Shown in pieces: positions 44,347 to 53,193 of a stretch of 64,000 bases of DNA. Numbering within the stretch: position 1 is the first letter of the stretch; the number at the start of each line of letters is the position of its first letter. Made by a program: the position numbers and the translations under genes. This DNA comes from Sphaerotilus natans (GTDB lineage: Bacteria > Pseudomonadota > Gammaproteobacteria > Burkholderiales > Burkholderiaceae_C): positions 62,001-126,000 of the forward strand of contig NZ_FTMZ01000010.1 of assembly GCF_900156335.1 (NCBI RefSeq). The letters run 5' to 3'. The notes beneath the pieces were generated by a model. It made no database searches and was not told where the DNA came from. It was given only the letters and a program-made list of their open reading frames with translations.

Positions 44347-47300
44347 AGACGATGATCTGCCCGCCATCGCGCTCGCAGGCCTCGGCCAGCGCCTGAAGCA
44401 CCCGCAGCGCCCGGCCGTCGTCCGAGGTCATCAGCACATCGTCGAGCACCATCGGCAGCATCAGGCCGCGTGCGCGCTGCTGCGCCAGCGCCGCCAGCCG
44501 CAGCGCCAGGTGGAGCTGGTCGCGCGTGCCCTCGCTCATCGCCTCGACGCCGATGGCGCGGCCGCCGCGTCGGCGCGCCAGCAGCACCGCACGAGCACCC
44601 ACGTCGTCACCGGCATCGGCCTCGAGCCGCTCGAACTCGCCGGTCATCGCCGCGAACAGCGTGGAGGCGGCATCGAGCATCGGCCCCTGGCTGCGCTCGC
44701 GAAAGCGCTGCATCGACTGCGCCAGCAGCGCATGCGCCAGCCGCGCGCGCATCCAGTGCGGCAGCTCGGCGCGCACTGTGGCGGCGGCCTGCTCCAGGCC
44801 CTCGCGCGCCAGCACCGCGCGGTCGTCGCCGTCGATCGCGTCGAGCGCGCGCCGGGCCAGCTCGTCGGCCGCACGCGCCTGCTCGAGCACCTCGTCGGCC
44901 TCGGCCAGGCGCTGCTCGAGCCGGACCTGCGCCTGTGCGGGATCGTCGGCCGCGGTCGCGTCCGCGGGCCGCGTCCCGGCCAGCCGGGCGCGCAGGCCGG
45001 CCTCGTCATCGCGCGAGACCTCGGCCAGCATCGCGCCGGTGCGCGCCAGGCGCAGGGCCGCCTCGCGCTGCTGCTGCCACTGCGCCTCGCGCTGCGGCAG
45101 CAGCTCGGGCGAGGCCACGCCGGCGCGCTCGCACAGCCGCCGCAGCTGCGCCTGCACCTCGGCCAGCGCCGCATGGTCGGCGGCCAGACGCTCGTCGGCC
45201 TGCTGGCGCTGCTGCTGCAGCCGGGCGCGCTCGCCCTCGATCGCGCGCGCCTCGCCCAGCCGGGCCGCGAGCCGGTCGATCCAGCCCCGCAGCGCCTCGC
45301 CGGCCGGCGCCGGCTCGCCCAGCGCCGCAGCCAGCACGGCGGCACGCTCCTGCAGATCGGTCTCGACCAGCCGCGCCTGCGCCAGGCGCTGGCGCTGCAG
45401 TTCACGCTGCTCGGCCAGCGTGCGCAGCCGCTCGCCCGCCTGACGGCGCGCATTCGCCAGCGCCAGCGCCTGCAGCGCGTCCTCGGGCAGCACGATGCCA
45501 CGGCCGTCCTCGTCGAGCAGGGCCTGCAGCGCCGCATGCGCCTGGCGCTCGGCGGCGCGGCGCAGGGCGGTCTGGCGCGCCAGCCGCTCCAGGCGCTGCT
45601 GCGCCGCCTGATGCGCGCTGCGCTGCGCCTCCAGCGCGGTCTGCCGCTCGCGCAGGGCCTGCAGCCGCGCGCGCGCCTGGCCCAGCAGCGCGGCCGCATC
45701 GTCCGGCGCGACGCCGGCCGGCATCGGGCCCAGCGCCTCGCGCAGCTCGGCCGCAGCGGCCTCAACCCGATGGTCGAGCACCTGCAGCGCCTCGTCGACC
45801 GACTGCAGCGCCTGCGCCGCCTCGAGGTGGCGCGCCTGATGCTGCTGCCACTCGCGCAGCGCCTGCGGCCCCAGGGACGGCAGGCCGGCCGCGGCCAGCG
45901 CCTCGTCCCAAATGCGGCCCTGGCGCTCGAGGTCGCGCTGCAGCGCCTGCCGCTGCGCGTCCAGCACCGCCCGGTCCTGGTCCAGCTCGGCCAGCGCGCG
46001 CTGCAGCGCCTGCAGCCGGGCCGCACGCTCGCCGTCGCGGCTGCGGCCGTCCGCCAGGCGGTCGGCATGGTCGAGCAGCTGCGCGAACAGCGCGCGGTCC
46101 TCGGCCGACGGCGCGGCCGGGCCCGCGGCCAGCCGCTGCCACAGCGCATCGCGCACCCGACGCGCCTCGGCGATGTCGTCATCGGTCGGCACTGCGCCGG
46201 CGGCCAGCAGCTGGGCACGCTCGGCCGTGCGACCGCGCCGCGCCTCGTCGATCTGATCGATGCGCTGCGCCAGCGCCGCCAGGCGGGTGGCCGCCGACTC
46301 GCGCTCGCGCAGCGCCTGGTCGATGTCGGCCTCCAGGCGCGGACAGGCGGTCAGCGCCCTGCGCGCGATCGTCTCGCCGCCCAGCTGCAGCGCGGTGCGC
46401 TGCAGCGTCTCGTGGCGTTCGGCACGCTGGCGCTGCAGCGCCTCGCGGCCAGCCTGCAGCGCCACCTCCGGCGCCAGCCGGTCGCAGCGCTGCTGCAGCG
46501 CCTGCACCTGCACAGCCAGCGCCTGCGGCGACACCGACAGCTCGGCCGGCGGCACCTCGGCCGCGGGCTCGGCGGCCAGATCGTCAAGATGCTGGGCCAG
46601 CGCGCGCGCCTGCTCCTGCAGCTGCGCGGTGGCGGCGTCCAGGCGCGCCTGCCAGGCTGCGTCGGGCCGCCGGGCCAGCAGCGCCTGGGCGTGCGCACCC
46701 GGCTCGAGCGCCTGCGCGGCCGCCTCGAGCTGCCGATCCAACGCCTGACCGTGCTGCTCGAGCTCGCGGCACTGCAGCCGTGCGGCCTCCAGGCCGTCGG
46801 CGGCGGCGACCAGGCGGTCGATGCCGGCGGCCTGCTCGAGCCAGCGCGGCGTGCCCGGCGGCAGCGTCTGGAGCTGCTCGTCGAGCCGAGCGCGCAGCGC
46901 CTGCTGCGCGGCACGGGCGGTCTGCAGCTCGTGCTCGCGGGTCTGCAGCGCGATGCGCTGGCGCGGCAGGTCCTCGTCGGACGGCGGCAGCAGCGACAGC
47001 GCGGCCAGCTCGGCGCGGGTGTCGTCGAGCGTGCGCAGCAGCGGCGCCACCGCGATGCGCTCGCGCAGGTCGCGCAGCGCCAGATCGGCCGCAGCGCGGT
47101 TCTCGCGCGCGCGCTCCAGCGCGGCCTGGGTCTCGTCGGCACGCTGGCGCAACGCGGCCCATTCAGCCGGGCGCAGCTGCGCGTCACGCAGCGCCTCATG
47201 CTGCTCGCGATGGCGGCGCAGCGCGATGTTGACGCTGCCGGTGCTGCCGCGCGGCACCAGGCGCGCGCGCGCCTGCTGGTCAAGCCGCTCCAGCACCGTG

Positions 47301-47779
47301 CGCAGGCTGTGCACGCCGGCGCTGGCCTCGAACAGCGCCGCGCCGATCTCGCCCTGGCCGGCCAGCAGCTGCTCGCCGCCGGCGCGCAGGCGCGGGTGAT
47401 CGAGCGCGAACATCAGATCATGATCGGCGCGCTTCAGGCCGCCGGTGAGCTGCAGCTCCAGATCGGCCGCGGCCGGCAGGCTGCTGCCGTCGGACGCCAG
47501 AACGGACAGCGTGGGCTCGCGGCCCTTGCGGCGCAGCAGCTGCAGCTCGCGGCCCTCGCGGTCGAGCACCACCGCGCCGAGCGCCATGCGCGCATGCTCG
47601 TGCACGAAGTTGTCGGTGCTGCGATGCTCGATGCCGAAGCGCAGCGCCGTGAGCGCGCGCAGCATCGAGGACTTGCCGGCCTCGTTCGGACCGGCCAGCA
47701 GCGTCAGGCCGGGGCCGAAGTCGATCCAGCGATCGGTGAACGGCCCGAAGGCCTGCAGATGCAGCCGGCGCAGTCTCAC
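44270..47779 (-). CDS. YhaN-like SMC/Rad50-type ATPase
   Basis: The 1169-residue protein has Walker A in LTLLAGPNEAGKSSMLRALT near residue 26, a very long coiled coil, and at the C-terminus the ABC signature AMSEGTRDQLHLALRLAALA, Walker B MLPMVLDDVLMTSDDG and a switch HH (VFTHHLHLLEP). This is the SbcC/Rad50 plan; its neighbour is the SbcD-like nuclease. Such pairs process DNA ends and hairpins. The N-terminal NFVHEHARMALGAVVLDREG block is typical of the YhaN branch rather than classical SbcC. Confidence 0.9.
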   Translation of the reverse strand: MRLRRLHLQAFGPFTDRWIDFGPGLTLLAGPNEAGKSSMLRALTALRFGIEHRSTDNFVHEHARMALGAVVLDREGRELQLLRRKGREPTLSVLASDGSSLPAAADLELQLTGGLKRADHDLMFALDHPRLRAGGEQLLAGQGEIGAALFEASAGVHSLRTVLERLDQQARARLVPRGSTGSVNIALRRHREQHEALRDAQLRPAEWAALRQRADETQAALERARENRAAADLALRDLRERIAVAPLLRTLDDTRAELAALSLLPPSDEDLPRQRIALQTREHELQTARAAQQALRARLDEQLQTLPPGTPRWLEQAAGIDRLVAAADGLEAARLQCRELEQHGQALDRQLEAAAQALEPGAHAQALLARRPDAAWQARLDAATAQLQEQARALAQHLDDLAAEPAAEVPPAELSVSPQALAVQVQALQQRCDRLAPEVALQAGREALQRQRAERHETLQRTALQLGGETIARRALTACPRLEADIDQALRERESAATRLAALAQRIDQIDEARRGRTAERAQLLAAGAVPTDDDIAEARRVRDALWQRLAAGPAAPSAEDRALFAQLLDHADRLADGRSRDGERAARLQALQRALAELDQDRAVLDAQRQALQRDLERQGRIWDEALAAAGLPSLGPQALREWQQHQARHLEAAQALQSVDEALQVLDHRVEAAAAELREALGPMPAGVAPDDAAALLGQARARLQALRERQTALEAQRSAHQAAQQRLERLARQTALRRAAERQAHAALQALLDEDGRGIVLPEDALQALALANARRQAGERLRTLAEQRELQRQRLAQARLVETDLQERAAVLAAALGEPAPAGEALRGWIDRLAARLGEARAIEGERARLQQQRQQADERLAADHAALAEVQAQLRRLCERAGVASPELLPQREAQWQQQREAALRLARTGAMLAEVSRDDEAGLRARLAGTRPADATAADDPAQAQVRLEQRLAEADEVLEQARAADELARRALDAIDGDDRAVLAREGLEQAAATVRAELPHWMRARLAHALLAQSMQRFRERSQGPMLDAASTLFAAMTGEFERLEADAGDDVGARAVLLARRRGGRAIGVEAMSEGTRDQLHLALRLAALAQQRARGLMLPMVLDDVLMTSDDGRALRVLQALAEACERDGGQIIVFTHHLHLLEPARQTLGATRLHAVAL

Positions 47780-47786
47780 CGCCGCC

Positions 47787-49085
47787 TCACGTCGTCAGAT
47801 CCCGGCCCAGCTGCGCCAGCACCATCGCCTCGGCGTCGCGCAGCAGCGCGCGCCAGCTCGCCTCGTCAAGGCGCTCCGGGCGCAGATCGGCCAGTTCAGC
47901 CGGCAGATTCGCGCCGGCGCCCAGCGCCGCCTCGGCCCAGGTGCGCAGCGCCTGCGGATCGGCCAGCAGCCGGTCGACCTCGCGCAGCACCTCGCCGAGC
48001 GCATCGTCGCGCGCAGCCAGCGCGCCTCGGTCCAGCGGCGAGGCCAGCTCGACGCGGACCTGCTCGATCCACAGCCGCCCGGCCTGCTGCAGCGCCTGCG
48101 CGCGCACCGCGGCCTCCAGCAGGCCCGGCTGCGCGGCCTCGGCGCCGTGCAGCCGGCTTCTGCCGCACAGCACCACCCGCACGCAGTGCAGGCGCGAGGC
48201 CGCGCCCGCGTCGACGCCGACCGCACACCCCGGCCCGGTCTCGCCCGCCAGCAAGGCCTCGAAGGCCGGATCGATGCGCCGCGCCAGCGCCTCCAGATCG
48301 TCGATGCCGCCCAGGTCCAGCGCGAGCCGGTGCCAGCGCAGCACATCGAGCACCACCGGCTCATGGCGCACGATGCGCCCGTGCTCGATCTCGACCAGCT
48401 CGCAGCCTTTCGGGCCGGTCTCGCGGGCATGACGGCCCTGGAGATTGCCGGGATACACGATGCAAGGCGAGGATTCCCGCACCACCTGACGCTGATGGAT
48501 ATGTCCCAGCGCCCAGTAGTCGTAACCGGTTGCAATCAGGCGGGCTTCGGTGGTCGGCGCATACGGATCATGGTCCGGATTGCCGGTCAGGCTGGTGTGC
48601 AGCAGCCCGATATTGAATCGCCCGGGCACGGGCGGCGGATATCCGGGCAGCAGATCTTCGGTCACCGCCGGCTTCGAGAAGCTGCGGCCATGGATCGCCA
48701 CCCCCGAATCCGGCAGATCGACGGTACCGCCGCGCCGGGATTCGAAGACATGCACATGCGCCATCGGCGGCAATTGCCGGGTGATGCGACTTTCCGCATC
48801 ATGATTTCCCCGGACAATGAACACCCGGATATCCCGGCTGGCCAGCCGGTTCATCTGCTGGTGGAAAAACAGCCCGGTGCGGAAATCATCCCAGTCACCG
48901 TCATAGAGGTCACCGGCAATCAGCAGCGCCTGGACCTCGCGCTCGATCGCCAGATCGACCAGGGCGATCAGCGCACGCCGGGTGGCCGAGCGCAGCGGCT
49001 CGACCGGTGCGCCTTCATGCCGATCCAGCCCACGCAGCGGACTGTCGAGATGCAGATCCGCCGCATGAAGAAAACGCCAGCGCAT
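47787..49085 (-). CDS. YhaO/SbcD-like DNA repair exonuclease
   Basis: The 432-residue protein starts with the metallophosphoesterase motifs of Mre11/SbcD nucleases: FLHAADLHLDSPLRGLDRHE near residue 5, LLIAGDLYDGDWDDF near 55, FIVRGNHDAESR near 89, HTSLTGNPDHDPYAP near 163 and WALGHIHQRQVVR near 194. A C-terminal helical region probably contacts the partner ATPase. The stop is 7 bp before the YhaN-like start on the same strand, so the two are expressed together, nuclease first. Confidence 0.92.
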   Translation of the reverse strand: MRWRFLHAADLHLDSPLRGLDRHEGAPVEPLRSATRRALIALVDLAIEREVQALLIAGDLYDGDWDDFRTGLFFHQQMNRLASRDIRVFIVRGNHDAESRITRQLPPMAHVHVFESRRGGTVDLPDSGVAIHGRSFSKPAVTEDLLPGYPPPVPGRFNIGLLHTSLTGNPDHDPYAPTTEARLIATGYDYWALGHIHQRQVVRESSPCIVYPGNLQGRHARETGPKGCELVEIEHGRIVRHEPVVLDVLRWHRLALDLGGIDDLEALARRIDPAFEALLAGETGPGCAVGVDAGAASRLHCVRVVLCGRSRLHGAEAAQPGLLEAAVRAQALQQAGRLWIEQVRVELASPLDRGALAARDDALGEVLREVDRLLADPQALRTWAEAALGAGANLPAELADLRPERLDEASWRALLRDAEAMVLAQLGRDLTT

Positions 49086-49146
49086 CGATGCCGTGATCAG
49101 CGGGCCGTGCAGCAGGCCGTGGCAGCCGAGGTCATGGCGCTCGCGC

Positions 49147-49509
49147 TCACTCGGCGGCGGGCGCCTCGACCAGGAATTCCTCGAGCGAGCGACCGGCTTC
49201 CAGCGCGCTGGCCAGCCAGCGCGGCTTCAGGCCACGACCGGTCCAGGTCGAGCCGGTCTCGGCATCGCGGTACTTGACCGCGACCTTGGACGGCTCGCGG
49301 GTCTTGCCCTCGGCGGCGGCACGGGGGGCTCGGCCGGCCGGCGTTTCCAGATCGGCCACCGTCAGACCGTGCTGGGCCATCATGGCCTTGATCTCGGCGA
49401 TCACGCCGGCGCGCTGCGAGGAGCGGATTTCCTCGATGGAGCGGGCAATTTCTTCCTGCTGCTTGCGCAGTTCTTCCTGCTTGGCGCGCAGGTCCTGGAG
49501 GGTCGTCAT
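49147..49509 (-). CDS. H-NS family nucleoid-associated protein
   Basis: The 120-residue protein has the N-terminal coiled-coil oligomerisation region (DLRAKQEELRKQQEEIARSI) and the C-terminal H-NS DNA-binding motif YRDAETGSTWTGRGLKPRWL near residue 85, in the short form common in Burkholderiales. It binds AT-rich DNA and silences foreign genes; the AT-richer cassette patch in this window would be a natural target. ATG 49509 (MTTLQDLRAKQEE) is the family start. It stands alone between the yhaO-like gene and dusA. Confidence 0.93.
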   Translation of the reverse strand: MTTLQDLRAKQEELRKQQEEIARSIEEIRSSQRAGVIAEIKAMMAQHGLTVADLETPAGRAPRAAAEGKTREPSKVAVKYRDAETGSTWTGRGLKPRWLASALEAGRSLEEFLVEAPAAE

Positions 49510-49680
49510 GGCAGAGGCATTCCAAGGCGGTCGAGCACATGCTCGGCGCGGAGTATGCCCGAATTGCCCACAGGCACGGAAATATTTCAGCCTTGAATTC
49601 CCGGGGGGCACGCCTGGGATTCCCTGGAGTCGCGTGAAATGTCGCGGCTTTCCTTGCCTTGTTCCCGGCAGTGCGCCGGA
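49510..49680. other. Upstream region of the H-NS gene
   Basis: This 171-bp non-coding stretch has an AT-rich patch around 49578-49602 that may hold the minus-strand H-NS promoter and could be a target of autoregulation. No clear -35/-10 pair is claimed. Confidence 0.4.
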
Positions 49681-50706
49681 TCAATTCGATGCCGAACCCG
49701 CCTGGCGAGCCAGATCATGGAATCGGCGGGCCAGTTCGGAGGGACGGGCCTCGCGGTGGCGGTGATCGGACCAGAACTGGCGCCAGACCCGGGCGCCGCG
49801 CTGGCCATTCCACAGCCCGAGCGCATGGCGCATCGCGGTCGGCCAAGGCCGGCCGCCGGTCTGGACGCCGTCCAGATATTCGATCCAGGCCGATTCGACC
49901 GCCTCGCGCGAGGCCGCCGGCCCCGGCTCGCCGAAGAATCTCGCATCCCAGCCGGCCATCTGCCAGGGCTCGTGATAGGCCTGCCGGCCGACCATCACCC
50001 CGTCGACATGGGCCAGATGCCGCGCGATCTCGTCATCGTCGCGAATGCCGCCGTTGATGACGATCGTCAGCGCGGGGAAATCGCGCTTGAGCTGCCAGAC
50101 CCATTCATGGCGCAGCGGCGGAATCTCGCGATTCTCCTTCGGGCTCAGGCCTTTCAGCCAGGCGTTGCGCGCATGCACGATGAAGACCTCGCAGCCGGCC
50201 TCGGCGATCTGGCCGACGAAGTCGCGCACGAAGTCATAGGACTCGATGCGGTCGATGCCGATGCGGTGCTTGACCGTGATCGGCAGATCGACCGCATCGC
50301 GCATCGCGCGCACCCCGTCGGCCACCGTGGCGGGCTCGGCCATCAGGCAGGCGCCGAAGGCGCCGCGCTGCACCCGCTCGCTCGGGCAGCCGCAGTTCAG
50401 GTTGACCTCGTCATAACCCCACTTCGCCGCCAGCCGCGCGCAGGCGGCCAGGTCGGCCGGTTCGCTGCCGCCGAGCTGCAGCGCCACCGGATGCTCGATC
50501 TCGCCGAAGTCAAGATGGCGCGACTGATCGCCGTGCAGCAGCGCGCCGGTGGTGACCATCTCGGTGTAGAGCCGCGTGCGGCGGGTCAGCAGGCGGTGGA
50601 AATGGCGGCAGTGGCGGTCGGTCCAGTCGAGCATCGGCGCGACGGACAGGCGCCAGGGCGACAAGGGGGCGTCGGCAAGCGCCGCGGCAAGAATCGGTTC
50701 GGACAT
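49681..50706 (-). CDS. dusA: tRNA-dihydrouridine(20/20a) synthase DusA
   Basis: The 341-residue flavoprotein has the Dus core: LSVAPMLDWTDRHCRHFHR near residue 20, DEVNLNCGCPSERVQRGAFG near 95 with the catalytic Cys, VKHRIGIDR near 145, and INGGIRDDDEIARHLAHVDG near 215. The GCPSERVQ/GAFGACLM block is characteristic of the DusA branch, which reduces U20/U20a in the tRNA D-loop with FMN and NADPH. ATG 50706 (MSEPILAAALADAP) is used; the frame is open further upstream. Confidence 0.95.
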   Translation of the reverse strand: MSEPILAAALADAPLSPWRLSVAPMLDWTDRHCRHFHRLLTRRTRLYTEMVTTGALLHGDQSRHLDFGEIEHPVALQLGGSEPADLAACARLAAKWGYDEVNLNCGCPSERVQRGAFGACLMAEPATVADGVRAMRDAVDLPITVKHRIGIDRIESYDFVRDFVGQIAEAGCEVFIVHARNAWLKGLSPKENREIPPLRHEWVWQLKRDFPALTIVINGGIRDDDEIARHLAHVDGVMVGRQAYHEPWQMAGWDARFFGEPGPAASREAVESAWIEYLDGVQTGGRPWPTAMRHALGLWNGQRGARVWRQFWSDHRHREARPSELARRFHDLARQAGSASN

Positions 50707-50792
50707 CGGCGGGGGCCCGGTGGGCCGGAAAGACGGGCCGGAACGACGAGCCCGGCGGGAGCGCGATTCTGACCGATTCAGCGTGCCCCGTT

Positions 50793-52070
50793 TCAGAACG
50801 CACCGCTCACGGCGCCGGACAGGCACAGGCTATCGGGCAGGGCCTGCATCACCTGCGTCACCACCGGATCGCAGGCCGGCGCGTCCACGCGCACCCAGGC
50901 CAGCGAGGCGCGCGCCTGCCAGCGCGCCAGCTGCTGGGCCCGCTGGGCGGCGGGTGCTGCGGCGCTGTCCTGGCTCAGGCCATGGCCGATCAGCAGGCCC
51001 TGGGCGTCGCAGGCATCGAGCAGCGCCTCGTCGGCATCCGGCCCGCCTGCGGCCGCGATGTCCAGCAGATCGATGCCTGCAGCTCGCGCCTGCGCGACCT
51101 GGGCGGCGACCTCGGCGGCCGGCATGTGCACGCCTGGCGCCCAGCAGGTCCGGCGCAGCGGCACAGGCATCGGCATGCCGTTGATGATCAGTCGCCCGCG
51201 CGAGCGGTCCTGCACGATCTGGCGCCAGCCGATGCGCCCCAGCGACAGCACCTGGCGCGCGCCCTCGGGCCGCAGCACATGCAGCTCCAGCTCATGCAGG
51301 GCCGGCTCGCCGAGCGCATGCGGCCACCACAGCGCCGGCGCCTCGACATCCAGCAGCCCCTGCCACAGGCCGCCGCCCTGCCCGGCTCCGCCCCCCAGCA
51401 CCATCGGCGCCTGCCAGCGCCGGCCAGCGTGGCGCAGCACCATCGACAGCCCCAGCAGCGGCTCCTGCACCCGCAGGCGCAGCGCCAGCCGCCCCCGGCC
51501 TGGATCGAGCAGGCGCGCCCGCAGCGCCGGCGCCTCGGCGGCCAGCCGCTCGCCCACCCGGCGCACCGGCCGCCACAGCCCGACAGCGGACACCGGCTCG
51601 TCGCGCAGCACCAGCCAGAGCACGGTGTCGGCCGCGCCGGCCGGCAGCTCGACGCGGTGACGCAGCCGCGCGCTGTCGCTGCGCAGCAGCAGGCGCTGGT
51701 GTCCGGTCTCGACCTGATGCAGCCACAGCTCGGCACGGCGTCCGGCCACGCCGTCGAGCGCCAGCCAGCGGCGGCGCCGATCGGCGCAGGCCGGCAGCGG
51801 CCGACACAGCCACCAGTCCCGCACGCCGGCATGGACCGCCGACAGCACCGCCGAATCCAGCCGACGCACCAGCGTGTCGATCGGCGCGACCGGCCCGTCG
51901 CAGGCATGCCAGTGCGGCTCCTGCGAGAGCTGCAGCGCGGTCTGCGGCGAGTCCCACTGCCCGGGCGCGCTGCTGCCCCACCACCAGCCCTCGTCCAGCG
52001 ATTCGGCCAGGTCGGCGCTGCCCGGCTCCAGCCGGCCCTGGCTGCGCAGGGAATCCGCAAACGTGATCAA
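50793..52070 (-). CDS. Truncated GH2 (beta-mannosidase-like) protein lacking the catalytic half
   Basis: The 425-residue protein resembles GH2 enzymes of the beta-mannosidase type: a sugar-binding sandwich (about 25-175), an Ig-like domain ending with ALWWPHALGEPALHELELHV near 260, then the opening of the TIM barrel (IINGMPMPVPLRRTCWAPGV near 300, GGPDADEALLDACDAQGLLI near 345). It ends before the positions of the catalytic glutamates, so it is about half the family length and cannot be an active glycosidase as read. The start is a TTG at 52070 because a stop lies three codons upstream. It is divergent from the DUF1839 gene. Confidence 0.75.
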   Translation of the reverse strand: MITFADSLRSQGRLEPGSADLAESLDEGWWWGSSAPGQWDSPQTALQLSQEPHWHACDGPVAPIDTLVRRLDSAVLSAVHAGVRDWWLCRPLPACADRRRRWLALDGVAGRRAELWLHQVETGHQRLLLRSDSARLRHRVELPAGAADTVLWLVLRDEPVSAVGLWRPVRRVGERLAAEAPALRARLLDPGRGRLALRLRVQEPLLGLSMVLRHAGRRWQAPMVLGGGAGQGGGLWQGLLDVEAPALWWPHALGEPALHELELHVLRPEGARQVLSLGRIGWRQIVQDRSRGRLIINGMPMPVPLRRTCWAPGVHMPAAEVAAQVAQARAAGIDLLDIAAAGGPDADEALLDACDAQGLLIGHGLSQDSAAAPAAQRAQQLARWQARASLAWVRVDAPACDPVVTQVMQALPDSLCLSGAVSGAF

Positions 52071-52134
52071 TTCAACACTTCAGTTATTTTATTACCGTAT
52101 GTTACATTAATCCCATTGAGGGAGAACATCGAAC
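52071..52134. promoter_or_regulatory. AT-rich divergent promoter region, GH2-like gene / DUF1839 gene
   Basis: These 64 bp are strikingly AT-rich for this genome and separate the two start codons. GAGGGAGA (52118-52125) is a strong ribosome binding site for the DUF1839 gene. TACATT (52103-52108) after TG is a possible extended -10. The composition also fits an H-NS target. Confidence 0.5.
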
Positions 52135-53169
52135 ATGCTTCCGCCGCCTGCCGCTGCCCATGCCACCGCTGCCCGCCTGTGCCTGATCAACGGGCTGGAA
52201 CACGGCATCACGGTGCCGCTGGAGACGCGGCAGCGGCTGTGGCCGCAGGGCGCCGGTGCGCTCGACCCTTGGCTGTCGCTGCTGGCGGCGCTGCGGCTCG
52301 ATGTGCATGCGGTGCTGGGCCATGTGCTGGCGATCGACTGGCTCGACGATCAGTGGAGCGAGCCGCGCCCGCCGGCCGAGGATCTGCGCCGCCTGCACGG
52401 GCTGGAGCCGCATGCGCTGACGCTGTGGCGGCCGCTGGCCGACCATCTGCACGAGCAGCTCGGCGCCGGTCGGCTGGTGATGCTGGAGGCCGACGCCTGG
52501 TGGCTGCCCGACACCGACGGCCAGGACTACCGGCGCCAGCACCGGCGCAGCACGCTGATCGTCAACGACTTCGATGCGACCCATCGCCGTCTGGGCTACT
52601 TCCACCACGACGGCTACTTTCACCTGCAGGACGAGGATTTCGACGGCCTGATGCAGGGCGGACTGCCGAGCGACGGCAGCCTGGCGCCGAGCGCCACGGT
52701 GATCGAGCTGCGCGGGCTGGTGCGCCGTCCGCCCGAGACGCTGCGCCATCTGGCCCGGCAGCTGCTGGAGCGGCATCTGGAGCGGATTCCGACCCGCCAT
52801 CCGCTGCGTCGCTGGCAGCGCCGCAGCCAGGCCGAGCTCGATGCGCTGGTGCGTCAGCGCGATGTCGAGGGCTGTCGGCGCTGGCTGGACTGCGGCATCA
52901 CGCGGCTCGGCGCCAGCGCGGAGCTGGCGGCCATTCATCTGCGCTGGCTCTCGGGCGAGGACAGCGGCTCCGCGCATCTGCTGCAGGCGGCCGATGCGCT
53001 GCGCCAGCTCGCGGTGCTGGCCCGAGCGGCCCAGCTCAAGGCCCAGCGGGCGGTGCAGCAGGGCCAGCCGGTCGATCTGGACGCCTTGAGCGAGCGCATG
53101 GCGCGCCACTGGAGCCGGGCGATGGCGCTGCTGGGCGCCGGCGCGATCGTGATCGAGGATCTGGCCTGA
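52135..53169 (+). CDS. DUF1839 family protein
   Basis: The 344-residue protein matches DUF1839 in length and blocks: TARLCLINGLEHGITVPLET near residue 11, HEQLGAGRLVMLEADAWWLP near 104, then STLIVNDFDATHRRLGYFHH near 140 and GYFHLQDEDFDGL. DUF1839 genes are, to my recollection, usually found with an amino acid:[carrier protein] ligase, a carrier protein, an acyl-CoA dehydrogenase-like protein and a GH2-like protein. Here only the GH2-like partner is adjacent. Function is unknown; a role in transferring a carrier-bound aminoacyl group is a guess from that context. Start supported by a strong ribosome binding site. Confidence 0.8.
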   Translation: MLPPPAAAHATAARLCLINGLEHGITVPLETRQRLWPQGAGALDPWLSLLAALRLDVHAVLGHVLAIDWLDDQWSEPRPPAEDLRRLHGLEPHALTLWRPLADHLHEQLGAGRLVMLEADAWWLPDTDGQDYRRQHRRSTLIVNDFDATHRRLGYFHHDGYFHLQDEDFDGLMQGGLPSDGSLAPSATVIELRGLVRRPPETLRHLARQLLERHLERIPTRHPLRRWQRRSQAELDALVRQRDVEGCRRWLDCGITRLGASAELAAIHLRWLSGEDSGSAHLLQAADALRQLAVLARAAQLKAQRAVQQGQPVDLDALSERMARHWSRAMALLGAGAIVIEDLA

Positions 53170-53193
53170 GCGACATCCGCCTCAGCGGGCCGC

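Noticed and set aside
44195-48616. A 1473-residue open frame on the plus strand opposite the YhaN/YhaO-like genes.
   Set aside because: Low-complexity Arg/Gln/Leu-rich translation with no domains; the opposite strand holds clear Walker and nuclease motifs.
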